Shown here piece after piece: positions 7,233 to 14,880 of a DNA stretch of 64,000 nt; position 1 is the stretch's first letter, and every line of letters begins with the position of its first letter. Under the pieces are notes generated by a model. It was not told where the DNA came from. It did no database searches and saw only the letters and a program-made list of their open reading frames with translations. Position numbers and translations under genes: made by a program. Source of the stretch: Herbidospora mongoliensis (GTDB lineage Bacteria > Actinomycetota > Actinomycetes > Streptosporangiales > Streptosporangiaceae); the NCBI RefSeq assembly GCF_001570545.1, contig NZ_BBXD01000013.1:124001-188000 (forward strand). Direction: 5' to 3'.

Positions 7233-8429
7233 ATGCGGACATATATGGTCGTCAGCCTCGGATTCGGGCTGGCGTTGATCACCGGATCGGCTGCCTTCGC
7301 CGACTCGGCGGATAGAGAGCACGGCCGCCACGCCGTGAAGGACCGGCACCACAAGCACGTACAGGAGAACAGGCAGCACGGGCGCCCGACCGTGAACCGT
7401 GACCACAACACACGGGACCGGCGCCCGGCTGCGACCCGCACCCACGTCGCGGCGAACAACCGCGCCGGCCAGGGGCGCCCGAACGTGCGCTATCGGTTCG
7501 CCAACACGCGCAACGATCATCCGACCGCGCAGCACCGCCACGAGGAACCACGTCACGCGCACCCGAACACGCCCGCACGGCACCACGACGCCCATCCCGG
7601 GCACGCTCAGCACGGCAACAACCATCACGCGAACGCCCATCAAGGGCACGCGCACCACGCGAACAGCCAACACGCGAACGCCCACCACGCGAACGCCCAT
7701 CACGGGCACGCGCACCACGCGAACGGCCACCACGCGAACGCCCATCACGGGAACGCTCAGCCCGCGAGCCACCAGCGCCACGAGGAGTCCCGGCGCCGCG
7801 AGCACCGGCGTCCCGAAGTCATGAAGTTCGGTGAGAAGAGCCACCAGATCCGGGCGATGAAGCAGCGCCTGCGGATGCTGGGCTTCGACTCCGGCGTCGA
7901 CGACGGCCGCTACGGCGAGACCACGCGGTACGCCGTCTGGGCCTTCCAGAAGGTCAACGGGCTGCGCATGACCAACCGCATCGACCAGGACACGATGCGG
8001 GCGCTCCGCCACCCGCGCCGGGTCAGACCGCTGGTCCGCCCCAAGCTCACCAACCGGGTGGAGATCGACGTCCGACGTCAGCTGCTGACCATCTGGCGCA
8101 ACGGCAGGGCCGACCTCACGACGCACATCTCGACCGGCGCCAACCGGTCGTACTGCGACAACGGCCACTGCGGCTTCGCGCGCACCCCCGCCGGCACCTT
8201 CTCAGCGGGGACGCGCGCACCGGGCTGGACGACGAGCCCGCTCGGCACGATGTTCAACTCGATCTACTTCAACGGCGGCATCGCCATGCACGGATCATCG
8301 CAGGTACCGAAATATCCGGCCTCACACGGATGCATCCGGATTCCGATTCACACTTCGAAGATCGTGTACGCCATGGTCAAGTCAGGCGAACCCGTCCATG
8401 TTCACGGCGCGCAAAGCAAGTATGTCTAG
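7233..8429 (+). CDS. Secreted L,D-transpeptidase with peptidoglycan-binding domain and His-rich linker
   Basis: The product is 398 aa. A signal peptide ends near AFA (21-23). Residues ~25-195 are an Arg/His/Asn-rich low-complexity linker with repeated HHANAH and HHGHAHHAN units, encoded by near-tandem DNA repeats (~7590-7760). A PG_binding_1 domain follows at ~205-260 (IRAMKQRLRMLGFDSGVDDGRYG). The C-terminus is a YkuD catalytic domain (~275-395) with IAMHG and the active-site Cys in SHGCIR (about residue 367). YkuD enzymes form 3-3 cross-links or attach proteins to peptidoglycan outside the cell. The histidine density suggests metal binding or pH-dependent wall association, but this is not established. 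The gene converges with the following small membrane gene and overlaps it by 4 bp. Confidence 0.9.
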   Translation: MRTYMVVSLGFGLALITGSAAFADSADREHGRHAVKDRHHKHVQENRQHGRPTVNRDHNTRDRRPAATRTHVAANNRAGQGRPNVRYRFANTRNDHPTAQHRHEEPRHAHPNTPARHHDAHPGHAQHGNNHHANAHQGHAHHANSQHANAHHANAHHGHAHHANGHHANAHHGNAQPASHQRHEESRRREHRRPEVMKFGEKSHQIRAMKQRLRMLGFDSGVDDGRYGETTRYAVWAFQKVNGLRMTNRIDQDTMRALRHPRRVRPLVRPKLTNRVEIDVRRQLLTIWRNGRADLTTHISTGANRSYCDNGHCGFARTPAGTFSAGTRAPGWTTSPLGTMFNSIYFNGGIAMHGSSQVPKYPASHGCIRIPIHTSKIVYAMVKSGEPVHVHGAQSKYV

Positions 8430-8707
8430 TTCTGATAGGGATCATGCTCCGCGAGGAGCCGGTCGAGTCTGGCCTGGTCGACCCGGGCCACCACGGCCGT
8501 CTCCTCCTGCCGGTCGCGGATCACCTTGGCCAGCGTGAACGACGCGGTCACCAGGTAGAAGACGCCGACGGCGAAGAACGACCTGATCCAAGGGTCCACG
8601 GGCAGGTAGGCGACCCCGAGCGTGAGGGCGCCGAGCGCCAGTCCGAACGAGATGACGGACTGGGCGAAATAGGCGGACGTGGTCTTATTTCGGACGGGCT
8701 TGCTCAT
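8426..8707 (-). CDS. Small YiaA/YiaB-type membrane protein
   Basis: The product is 93 aa with two predicted membrane helices (SVISFGLALGALTLGVAYL and SFFAVGVFYLVTASFTLA). A charged cytoplasmic tail ends LAEHDPYQN. The pattern fits the YiaA/YiaB two-helix domain, whose function is unknown. ATG 8707 is selected because the upstream in-frame extension is not membrane-like and has unrelated composition. Confidence 0.75.
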   Translation of the reverse strand: MSKPVRNKTTSAYFAQSVISFGLALGALTLGVAYLPVDPWIRSFFAVGVFYLVTASFTLAKVIRDRQEETAVVARVDQARLDRLLAEHDPYQN

Positions 8708-8828
8708 AGGCCAATGCTGGCGGTCCGGCCAGAGGGCGGACCTGAGTTCCGCATCCCAAGTTACCGGTGAGTAGCGCATGAGTAGCCGGCCTCCCCGAGG
8801 AAGAGCGGCGCGGAAACGACCCGGCGAG

Positions 8829-8864
8829 TTGCCCTGACTCAGACGACAACCTAAAGTTGTCAAC
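8829..8864 (+). promoter_or_regulatory. Leaderless-type promoter with embedded operator
   Basis: TTGCCC (8829-8834), a 17-bp spacer and TAAAGT (8852-8857, fitting the TANNNT minus-10) place the predicted transcript start at or next to the A of ATG 8865. The palindrome GACAAC-CTAAA-GTTGTC (8845-8861) covers the minus-10. No Shine-Dalgarno is visible. The following protein carries an HTH-like segment, so autoregulation is plausible. Confidence 0.55.
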
Positions 8865-9266
8865 ATGGAGCCATCAGAGTTACTCGCCCGCGCACGCAAA
8901 CGCGCGGCCAACCCCTCTGACCCGCTGGAAACCCTGGCCGCAGCCAACGAGCTGAGCCAGGAGCTGACCCGCGACGCCGACGCCTTGATCGATCTGGCGG
9001 TCCGCGACGCCCGCGCCGCGGGCACCTCCTGGACGGCCATCGGTGACCGCCTCGGCGTGTCGAAGCAGGCCGCACGCAAGCGTTTCACCCGCAATTTCAC
9101 CCACCCGTTCACGGCCCGCAAGGTCCGGCGCGCGGCGGCCTGCTCGTTCTGCCGCAAGCCACCCAACCCACACCTGCACATGGTCTACGGCGAGGGTGGC
9201 CGGATCTGCGCCGAGTGCGTCGCGCTGGCCGCCGAGATCGTCGCCGACAAGGCGAAGACCAAGTAA
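8865..9266 (+). CDS. HTH-like protein with ClpX-type C4 zinc finger
   Basis: The product is 133 aa. Residues ~1-80 are helical and contain TSWTAIGDRLGVSKQAARKR, a helix-turn-helix-like element common in actinobacterial proteins of this type. The C-terminus has a ClpX N-domain-like zinc finger, CSFC near 90 and CAEC near 117. Such proteins are annotated as Clp-associated or regulatory proteins; the biochemical role is not settled. A 6+6 bp palindrome immediately upstream overlaps the minus-10 and may be its own operator. The gene converges with kynureninase. Confidence 0.8.
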   Translation: MEPSELLARARKRAANPSDPLETLAAANELSQELTRDADALIDLAVRDARAAGTSWTAIGDRLGVSKQAARKRFTRNFTHPFTARKVRRAAACSFCRKPPNPHLHMVYGEGGRICAECVALAAEIVADKAKTK

Positions 9267-9274
9267 GCGGAGAA

Positions 9275-10492
9275 CTACGTCACCGTCACCTGACGCTGAT
9301 ACCGCTCGTCCCGCCAGATGCCCTTGCCGATGATCTCGGCGAGGGCGTCCGCGGCGTCGTACACATCGACGTAGCGCAGGTAGAGCGGGGTGAAACCGAA
9401 CCGCATGATGTCGGGGGCGCGGAAGTCGCCGTGCACCCCGTGGTCGATCATGGCCCGCATGATCGGATAGCCGTTCTCGTGGCGGAAGCTGATCTGGCTG
9501 CCGCGCCCGGCCGGGTCGCGCGGGGTGGCGAGTTCGAGCCCGAGGTGCTCGGTCAGCTCGATGAACATCTCGGTCAGCCCGACGCTCTTGGCCCGCACCG
9601 AGCGGATGTCGACCTTCTGCCACAGTTCCAGCGAGGCGCCCAGCGCGGTCAGCGACAGGATCGGCGGGGTGCCGACGGCGAACCGGCGGATCCCGTTCGC
9701 GGGCCGGTAGTCCGGCTCGAACGCGAACGGCGAGACATGGCCGTGCCAGCCCCGCAGCACCGGCTCGGCCTCCGACAGGTGCCCGGGCGCGCAGTAGAGA
9801 TAGGCCGGCGCTCCGGGCCCGCCGTTCAGATATTTGTACGTGCATCCGACCGCGAAGTCGATCGCGCCCACCTCGACGGGCAGCGCCCCCGCGCTGTGGC
9901 ACAGGTCCCAGACCGCCAGCGCCCCGGCGGCGTGCACGAGCGCCGTGTCGGCGGCCATGTCCCGCAGCGCGCCGGTCCGGTAGTCGACCTGCGACAGCAG
10001 GACCACCGCGACGTCTTCATCCAGGTTCTCGGAAAGCGAACCGTCGGGACCGAAATCACGCACGTTCAGGTCGAAGCCCGCCGCAAGACCCTGGACCGCG
10101 TACCGATCGGTCGGAAAGCCCTCGGACTCCACCACAACAGTCCGCCGGCCCGGACGCAGCCGGACGGCGGCCGACATCACTTTGAAGATCGAGACCGAAG
10201 TGGACTCGCCGCAGAGCACCGTGCCGGGGGCCGCGCCGATCAATTGGGCCAGCCGGTCGCCGATCACCTCGGGCAGATTCCACCATCCGGCGGTGTTCCA
10301 GCTCTGCCCCAGGTCACGCCCCCACTCGGTGGTCACCGTGTGGGCGACGGCCTCGGCCGTGCGCCGCGGCAGCGCGCCGAGCGAGTTGCCGAGCATGTAG
10401 ACCACGTTCTCCGGCAGGACGAACTCCGCACGGAAACCACGAAGGGGATCGGCGGAGTCGAGGGCGGCGCAGCCGGCGCGGGTGATGCTCAT
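9275..10492 (-). CDS. kynU: Kynureninase
   Basis: The product is 405 aa, within the usual range for this PLP fold-type I enzyme, which splits kynurenine or 3-hydroxykynurenine to (hydroxy)anthranilate and alanine. Diagnostic segments include MLGNSLGALPRR, WWNLPEVIGDRL, CGESTSVSIFK, VWDLCHSAGALP with the PLP-contacting Asp, the PLP lysine in CTYKYLNGGPGAPA, and MRFGFTPLYLRY. The start is ATG 10492; ATG 10501 is nearly as likely, since a GGAG lies close to it. No tryptophan dioxygenase or kynurenine formamidase gene is adjacent. The product could feed quinolinate to NAD synthesis or anthranilate to secondary metabolism. Confidence 0.93.
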   Translation of the reverse strand: MSITRAGCAALDSADPLRGFRAEFVLPENVVYMLGNSLGALPRRTAEAVAHTVTTEWGRDLGQSWNTAGWWNLPEVIGDRLAQLIGAAPGTVLCGESTSVSIFKVMSAAVRLRPGRRTVVVESEGFPTDRYAVQGLAAGFDLNVRDFGPDGSLSENLDEDVAVVLLSQVDYRTGALRDMAADTALVHAAGALAVWDLCHSAGALPVEVGAIDFAVGCTYKYLNGGPGAPAYLYCAPGHLSEAEPVLRGWHGHVSPFAFEPDYRPANGIRRFAVGTPPILSLTALGASLELWQKVDIRSVRAKSVGLTEMFIELTEHLGLELATPRDPAGRGSQISFRHENGYPIMRAMIDHGVHGDFRAPDIMRFGFTPLYLRYVDVYDAADALAEIIGKGIWRDERYQRQVTVT

Positions 10493-10677
10493 GCGAGACA
10501 TCATCTCCAGAAATATCCTGACTCGGCAGCCCAATGCGTCACCAATGGCTGGCTTCCCATTGGGCCACCTTCTGGTGACCATTTACGGCTGAGTTCTGCA
10601 ACCCTTTAAACCCTGACCGCAAGTGCCATGGGGTGTCCGGAACGACCGGCCCAATGGATGCCAAAAAGGACACAGTC

Positions 10678-11202
10678 ATGTTGCTGGCATGGGACCTATG
10701 GGGACATGTCGTCATCGCCACCCTCTTGACCATTCCGGCCGGATGGGGTGTCGCCCACCTGCTGACTCGGCTCCGGGAGCGTTCCAAACATCCCGAACCT
10801 GCGCGGACGGCGTACGCGGACGTCTTCATCGTGATCGGCACGGCGCCGTGGATCTGGATGATTCTCACTCCCGGTGACCCCTCGACTCCTGGCCGGGCGG
10901 TCGGTCTGCTTCCCTTTCACGATCTTGCACAGGTTGTGACGGGCCCGGCCTCGACGGCGTTCGTGCAGGTCGGAGGCAACCTTCTGGTGTTCGCCGCACT
11001 GGGGGCGCTTTTGCCCCTCAGGTCTCAAAAGTTGGCTCGTTTGAAGATCGTCGCAGCCGTCGCGGCGGCCGGATCTCTTACCGTCGAGTTACTTCAATAC
11101 GGCCTGGAGCTCCACCGTGTGTCGTCAGTCGATGACATCCTGCTGAACACGACGGGTGCCGTCCTGGCTGCGGTCATGACTCAGCGTTGGTGGCCCGGGT
11201 GA
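10678..11202 (+). CDS. VanZ-like integral membrane protein
   Basis: The product is 174 aa with four or five membrane segments. The VanZ signature is present: a helix ending in NLLVFAALGALLPL, then LTVELLQYGLELHRVSSVDDILLNTTGAVLA. VanZ-family proteins affect glycopeptide sensitivity or envelope properties in some hosts, and most are uncharacterised. ATG 10678 is chosen because AAAAAGGAC lies 7 bp upstream; in-frame GTG 10633 and ATG 10654 lack such a site. Confidence 0.75.
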   Translation: MLLAWDLWGHVVIATLLTIPAGWGVAHLLTRLRERSKHPEPARTAYADVFIVIGTAPWIWMILTPGDPSTPGRAVGLLPFHDLAQVVTGPASTAFVQVGGNLLVFAALGALLPLRSQKLARLKIVAAVAAAGSLTVELLQYGLELHRVSSVDDILLNTTGAVLAAVMTQRWWPG

Positions 11203-11380
11203 ATACCGGCTTGCACCGTTCCATGGTAACGGGCTGCACAAACCGCTGAAGATCGCCACAGGGGCCCGATTCGCTCAAATTGGGCTCGGGACCAACCTTT
11301 CTCGCTGTGCGATCGTGGACAAGACGGGGCAAGTTCTCTGGAGACGCTAACCCCCCGTTGGTGACAGAGGGTGATCAAAC

Positions 11381-12133
11381 GTGACTGAGTCCCCGGTGCA
11401 TCACGAGCCCCCCATCTACCGGCGTATCGCCGACCGGCTGCGCACGCAGATCCTGTCCGGCGAACTCCGCGATGGGGAGCGGCTACCGGGCGAAAACGCC
11501 CTCATGACCGAGTACGGCATAGCGCGTGCCACCGCACGGCAGGCGCTGGCTGTCTTGATCAATGAGGGCCTGGCAGTTCCACGTCGAGGCTCGGGGGTCT
11601 ATGTGAGGCTGTTTCGACCCATCAGACGGCATGGGTCACGACGACTGTCCCGCGAACAGTGGGGGCAAGGACGTGCGATCTGGGACTCCGATACCCGGGG
11701 CAGGGCTTACACCGTCGACGAGGTCCACATCGAACGGCTGCCGGCGAGCGAGGACATCGGGCGCGTCCTCGACGCCGACGAGGTCTGGATCCGAAGAAGG
11801 CGCTACAACGTGGACGGCAGGCCCGTCCAGCTGGCCGTCTCCCACTTCCCCGCCGACCTGGTGGAAGGAACCGCCATCACCCTGCCCGACACGGGCCCTG
11901 GCGGCGTCTACGCCCGCCTGGGCGACCTCGGCTACCTTCCGGCCCATTTCACCGAGGAATTACGCGCACGGATGCCACAGCCCCAGGAGGCCGAGCTCCT
12001 CCATCTGCCGCCGGGCAACCCGATCATCGTCGTGGTGCGCACGGCGTACACCTCGGGAGGCATACCGGTTGAGCTGAACGAGATGACACTCGACGCGGCT
12101 TCGTATGTACTCCAGTACGACTTCGATGCGTAG
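11381..12133 (+). CDS. GntR-family transcriptional regulator with UTRA ligand domain (HutC type)
   Basis: The product is 250 aa. A winged HTH occupies residues ~5-72 (YRRIADRLRTQILSGEL, LPGENALMTEYGIARATARQAL, VPRRGSGVYVR). A UTRA small-molecule domain fills ~90-245 (WIRRRRYNVDGRPVQLAVSHFP, NPIIVVVRTAYTSGGIPVELNEM). It starts at GTG 11381. UTRA regulators usually sense sugars, amino acids or other metabolites and often repress their own neighbourhood. The only co-directional neighbour is a 72-aa protein, so the regulon is unclear. A TCTCTAGAGA palindrome at 12187-12196 is a candidate site. Confidence 0.9.
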   Translation: MTESPVHHEPPIYRRIADRLRTQILSGELRDGERLPGENALMTEYGIARATARQALAVLINEGLAVPRRGSGVYVRLFRPIRRHGSRRLSREQWGQGRAIWDSDTRGRAYTVDEVHIERLPASEDIGRVLDADEVWIRRRRYNVDGRPVQLAVSHFPADLVEGTAITLPDTGPGGVYARLGDLGYLPAHFTEELRARMPQPQEAELLHLPPGNPIIVVVRTAYTSGGIPVELNEMTLDAASYVLQYDFDA

Positions 12134-12186
12134 TTCAAGTTGAAAAATCAGACGATAGGTGGACCTGTCCTCCCAGGATCTTGTCT

Positions 12187-12196
12187 TCTCTAGAGA
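12187..12196. promoter_or_regulatory. TCTCTAGAGA palindrome, possible GntR site
   Basis: This 10-bp perfect palindrome is flanked by TTGTCT on the left and TGTC on the right, between the GntR gene and the small gene at 12275. GntR/HutC sites are short A/T-centred palindromes of this kind. The assignment rests only on position and symmetry. Confidence 0.3.
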
Positions 12197-12274
12197 TGTC
12201 CCGCACCTTGAGAGAGAGACGTCAAGGAGATCGGGGTACACCCGGGGCGGCTCGGCGAGGGGAAAGGTGGGCAG

Positions 12275-12493
12275 ATGTCCTTTGACCGGCATCTTGCCGA
12301 GATTGCCCGCGAGTATCCGGAATGGACTATCTGGCGGAGTGATGCGGGACGGTGGTGGGCTACCCGGCACCATCCGCTGACATCCGCACAGCGCGAGGCC
12401 GGCTGCGCGATGACCATCGACGCGGACGAGCCGGAGGGATTACGCCAGTTGTTACGCGACCAAGAGGAACGTGCCAATTCGGCGGATCCCTGA
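12275..12493 (+). CDS. Small conserved-looking hypothetical protein
   Basis: The product is 72 aa (MSFDRHLAEIAREYPEWTIWRS...), acidic and soluble, with a Trp-rich centre and helical C-terminus. GGGGAAAGG lies 7 bp before ATG 12275, and a strong terminator follows 14 bp after the stop, which supports a real gene. Short proteins of this look (WxIWRSDxGRWWATR) commonly follow GntR regulators in streptomycetes and relatives. I cannot give a function. Confidence 0.65.
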   Translation: MSFDRHLAEIAREYPEWTIWRSDAGRWWATRHHPLTSAQREAGCAMTIDADEPEGLRQLLRDQEERANSADP

Positions 12494-12506
12494 TGCCCAC
12501 CGAAGC

Positions 12507-12545
12507 GCGGAAGCCTCCGACCCTATCGGGGGCGGAGGCTTCCGC
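12507..12545 (+). terminator. Intrinsic terminator after the small ORF
   Basis: A 13-bp perfect stem, GCGGAAGCCTCCG (12507-12519) with its complement at 12533-12545, has a 13-nt loop and is followed by TTTCACAT. Confidence 0.75.
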
Positions 12546-12737
12546 TTTCACATACACAGACCCCCGTGGGGGCGCTTTCCACTGGTGCCAGCCAAAAAAG
12601 GGCGCTCTCACGGGGCACCACACCGGCCGCCGACGACGTCGGCCGGAGCGCAGCAGCGGGTACGACCGGCAGCCGTCCCCGCTCACCGAACGGCGGTGGG
12701 CCCGCCGCCACCCCATTGGCGGGCCCATCTCCTCCAA

Positions 12738-13793
12738 CTACGCGCCGCGGGCATCCATCGGAGGCAGCCCGCGTCGCAGGTCCACCGGCGCGGCAGCGAC
12801 GGCGGGATCACGGTCGACGATCACGTGCTCGTCATCGGAGTCATCCTCCTCGGCGGCCTGATCAACCTGCTCATCGGAACCGGCGGCGTCCGGGGAAGGC
12901 GTGGCTGCCGGCTGCGCGGTCGCCGCCGGAACCTCTTCCTCTTCCTCCTCGGCCCGAAGTGCCGGGATCTCCTCGTCGATGGACGGGGCCGGCGGCAGCA
13001 CCGAGGCCTCGTCGATCAGCGTGCCGGCGGCCTGCTCGCGGTGCAGCAGATCGCCCAGCACGGCGCCGATCTCGTTGAGGCGGCGCATCACCTCGGTGTG
13101 GGTGTCGGTCAAATAGACCACACGCCGTCCGGTGTGCTCGTCAAGGAGTCCCGCACGCTGCTTGGCCGAAGTCAAGGTCTGGTCGGACGCCGAGTTCGCG
13201 TCGGTCACCAGCTTCTCCGACTCCAGCGTCGCGGCGGTGATCCGCCGGTCGGCCTCGGCCCGCGCGTCCCGCACCGTCTCCTCGGCCTCGGCGTTGGCGG
13301 TGGCCACCTTCTCCTCCGCCTCGGCCCCGGCCTGCGCCAGCAGGCGCTCGGCCGACGAGGTCGCGTCGTGGATGCGCCGCTCGGCCTCCTCCTGCGCCGC
13401 GGCCCTGATCGAGTCGGCCTGCTCCCGGGCCGTGGTCACCACGCGGTCGGCCTCGTTGGCCGCAAGGTCACGCGTCTGCGACGCCGCGCTCTCCGAGGCC
13501 TCCTTGTTGGCCCGCGCCTCTTCGTGGGCGAGCTTGAGGATCTGGCTCAGCCGCTCTCCCAGCTCATCGGGGCTCTGCGGAGACTCGGTCAGTTTCCGGC
13601 GGGCCTCGGCGAGCTCCAGCCGGCTCTGCTCGGCTTGGTCAATGGTACGTGCCAGGCGCTCCTCAAGATCACGAATCTGGTTCCGGGTACGGATCATGTA
13701 GTCGTGCACCTGACGGCGGCTGTATCCACGCATGACGACTTCGAACGAGTCGTCGCTCATGAGGTCGGGGAAACTGTCAGTCTGGTTCGTCAT
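12738..13793 (-). CDS. DivIVA-like coiled-coil protein
   Basis: The product is 351 aa. The N-terminus has a DivIVA-type motif (SFEVVMRGYSRRQVHDYM, residues ~17-34), which in DivIVA mediates membrane and pole targeting. A long Ala/Glu-rich coiled coil covers ~35-230 (many AEAEE, DARAEAD heptads). An acidic Pro-rich tail follows, with EEEEEEVP and DDSDDE runs. Actinobacteria use several such proteins in polar growth and septation (DivIVA, Scy, FilP, SepIVA); this is probably one of those paralogues rather than DivIVA itself, because the neighbouring division genes are absent. It is likely a single transcript with its own promoter upstream of 13793. Confidence 0.75.
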   Translation of the reverse strand: MTNQTDSFPDLMSDDSFEVVMRGYSRRQVHDYMIRTRNQIRDLEERLARTIDQAEQSRLELAEARRKLTESPQSPDELGERLSQILKLAHEEARANKEASESAASQTRDLAANEADRVVTTAREQADSIRAAAQEEAERRIHDATSSAERLLAQAGAEAEEKVATANAEAEETVRDARAEADRRITAATLESEKLVTDANSASDQTLTSAKQRAGLLDEHTGRRVVYLTDTHTEVMRRLNEIGAVLGDLLHREQAAGTLIDEASVLPPAPSIDEEIPALRAEEEEEEVPAATAQPAATPSPDAAGSDEQVDQAAEEDDSDDEHVIVDRDPAVAAAPVDLRRGLPPMDARGA

Positions 13794-13883
13794 GAAGAGC
13801 CTTGGGGGAGATGGCGGGAAGACGTATCAAGACACGACTTTCCTGCTATCAGCGCGAACCCGCAACCCGAACCCCGTTATTCG

Positions 13884-13902
13884 GCCGAGCCTCCGGCTCG
13901 GC
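13884..13902 (-). terminator. Hairpin downstream of the SDR gene
   Basis: GCCGAGCC-tcc-GGCTCGGC is an 8-bp perfect stem with a 3-nt loop, in the 266-bp gap after the SDR stop (14060). The T-rich tail is weak, as is common at high GC. Confidence 0.45.
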
Positions 13903-14059
13903 GGGCGCGAGCGCCTTCAGTCCGCGTCTTCCCTCGTCACTACGGTTCGCTTCGCTCTCCTGCGTTCCTCAGTCCAGACACGGACGCGCTCGCGCAAACA
14001 TCAAGGGACAAATGTGTGACAGTTGGGCACCCAAGATCAATGCCGCTGGTTAGGCACCC

Positions 14060-14836
14060 CTACAACGACTGATTCAAGCCCCCGTCGATGACGAAGTCGG
14101 TGCCGGTGACGTTTCCGGCCCGGTCGCTCGCCAGGAACACCACCAGGTCGGCCACCTCTTCCGGATGGGTGAAGCGGCCCGTCTCCGCCTGGGACGCGAC
14201 CTGGGCGGCCACTCCCCCGGGGTCGGTGTCCTTGGCTGCGCCGACGGTCGCGGCCATGCCCTGGTCGCCGAGCCACAGGTCGGTGGTCACCGGGCCGGGG
14301 CTGACGGTGTTGACGCGGATGCCGTGCGCCCCGACCTCTTTCGACAGGGCTTTGGAGAAGTTCGTCAGGGCGGCCTTGGCAGCGCTGTAGTCGATCACCA
14401 ATGGGTCGGGCAGGAAGGCGTTGACCGAGCTCGTGGTGACGATGGTGCCGTGCCCGGCCGCGAGCATGGTGGGCAGGGCGGCGCGGGTGGTGCGGATCGC
14501 CGCCATCAGGTTGAGTGTCAGCGACTGGAGCCACTGGTCGTCGGTGACCTCCAGGAATCCCCCCAGCCTGGGCGAGACCGCGCCGACGTTGTTGACCAGG
14601 ATGTCGAGGCGGCCGAGTTCCAGCGCGGCGGCGACGAGGTCGGCCGGGCCCTCCGCAGTGGACAGGTCCACCTGGACCACCCGCACCCCGTCGAGTTCCG
14701 CCAGCTCGGGGGTGCTCCGCCGGGAGCCGGCGACCACACGTGCACCCTCTTCGACCAGTGCCCGGGTGATGGCCAGGCCGATGCCCTTGCTCGCGCCGGT
14801 CACCACGGCGACCTTGTCCTTCAGATTCAGGTCCAT
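14060..14836 (-). CDS. Short-chain dehydrogenase/reductase (SDR)
   Basis: The product is 258 aa, the classical SDR length. TGASKGIG (residues ~14-21) binds NAD(P), NNVGAVSP is the NNAG-equivalent, and catalytic Ser (TTSSVNAF) and Tyr-Lys (YSAAK) are present. It ends in GTDFVIDGGLNQSL. The substrate is unknown. It follows the large LuxR-type regulator on the same strand with a 44-bp gap and may be co-transcribed or controlled by it. Confidence 0.9.
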   Translation of the reverse strand: MDLNLKDKVAVVTGASKGIGLAITRALVEEGARVVAGSRRSTPELAELDGVRVVQVDLSTAEGPADLVAAALELGRLDILVNNVGAVSPRLGGFLEVTDDQWLQSLTLNLMAAIRTTRAALPTMLAAGHGTIVTTSSVNAFLPDPLVIDYSAAKAALTNFSKALSKEVGAHGIRVNTVSPGPVTTDLWLGDQGMAATVGAAKDTDPGGVAAQVASQAETGRFTHPEEVADLVVFLASDRAGNVTGTDFVIDGGLNQSL

Positions 14837-14880
14837 GTCGTCCTGTCTACAGGCTCTTGTCCGCAGGCCGGGCCGCGAGG

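Noticed and set aside
7560-7775. CRISPR-like or satellite repeat
   Set aside because: The repeats are in frame and encode the His-rich linker; units are short, irregular and have no unique spacers.
5949-8168. A 739-codon minus-strand frame through the deacetylase and L,D-transpeptidase genes
   Set aside because: It overlaps two genes with clear domains and signal peptides and has the composition of a shadow frame.
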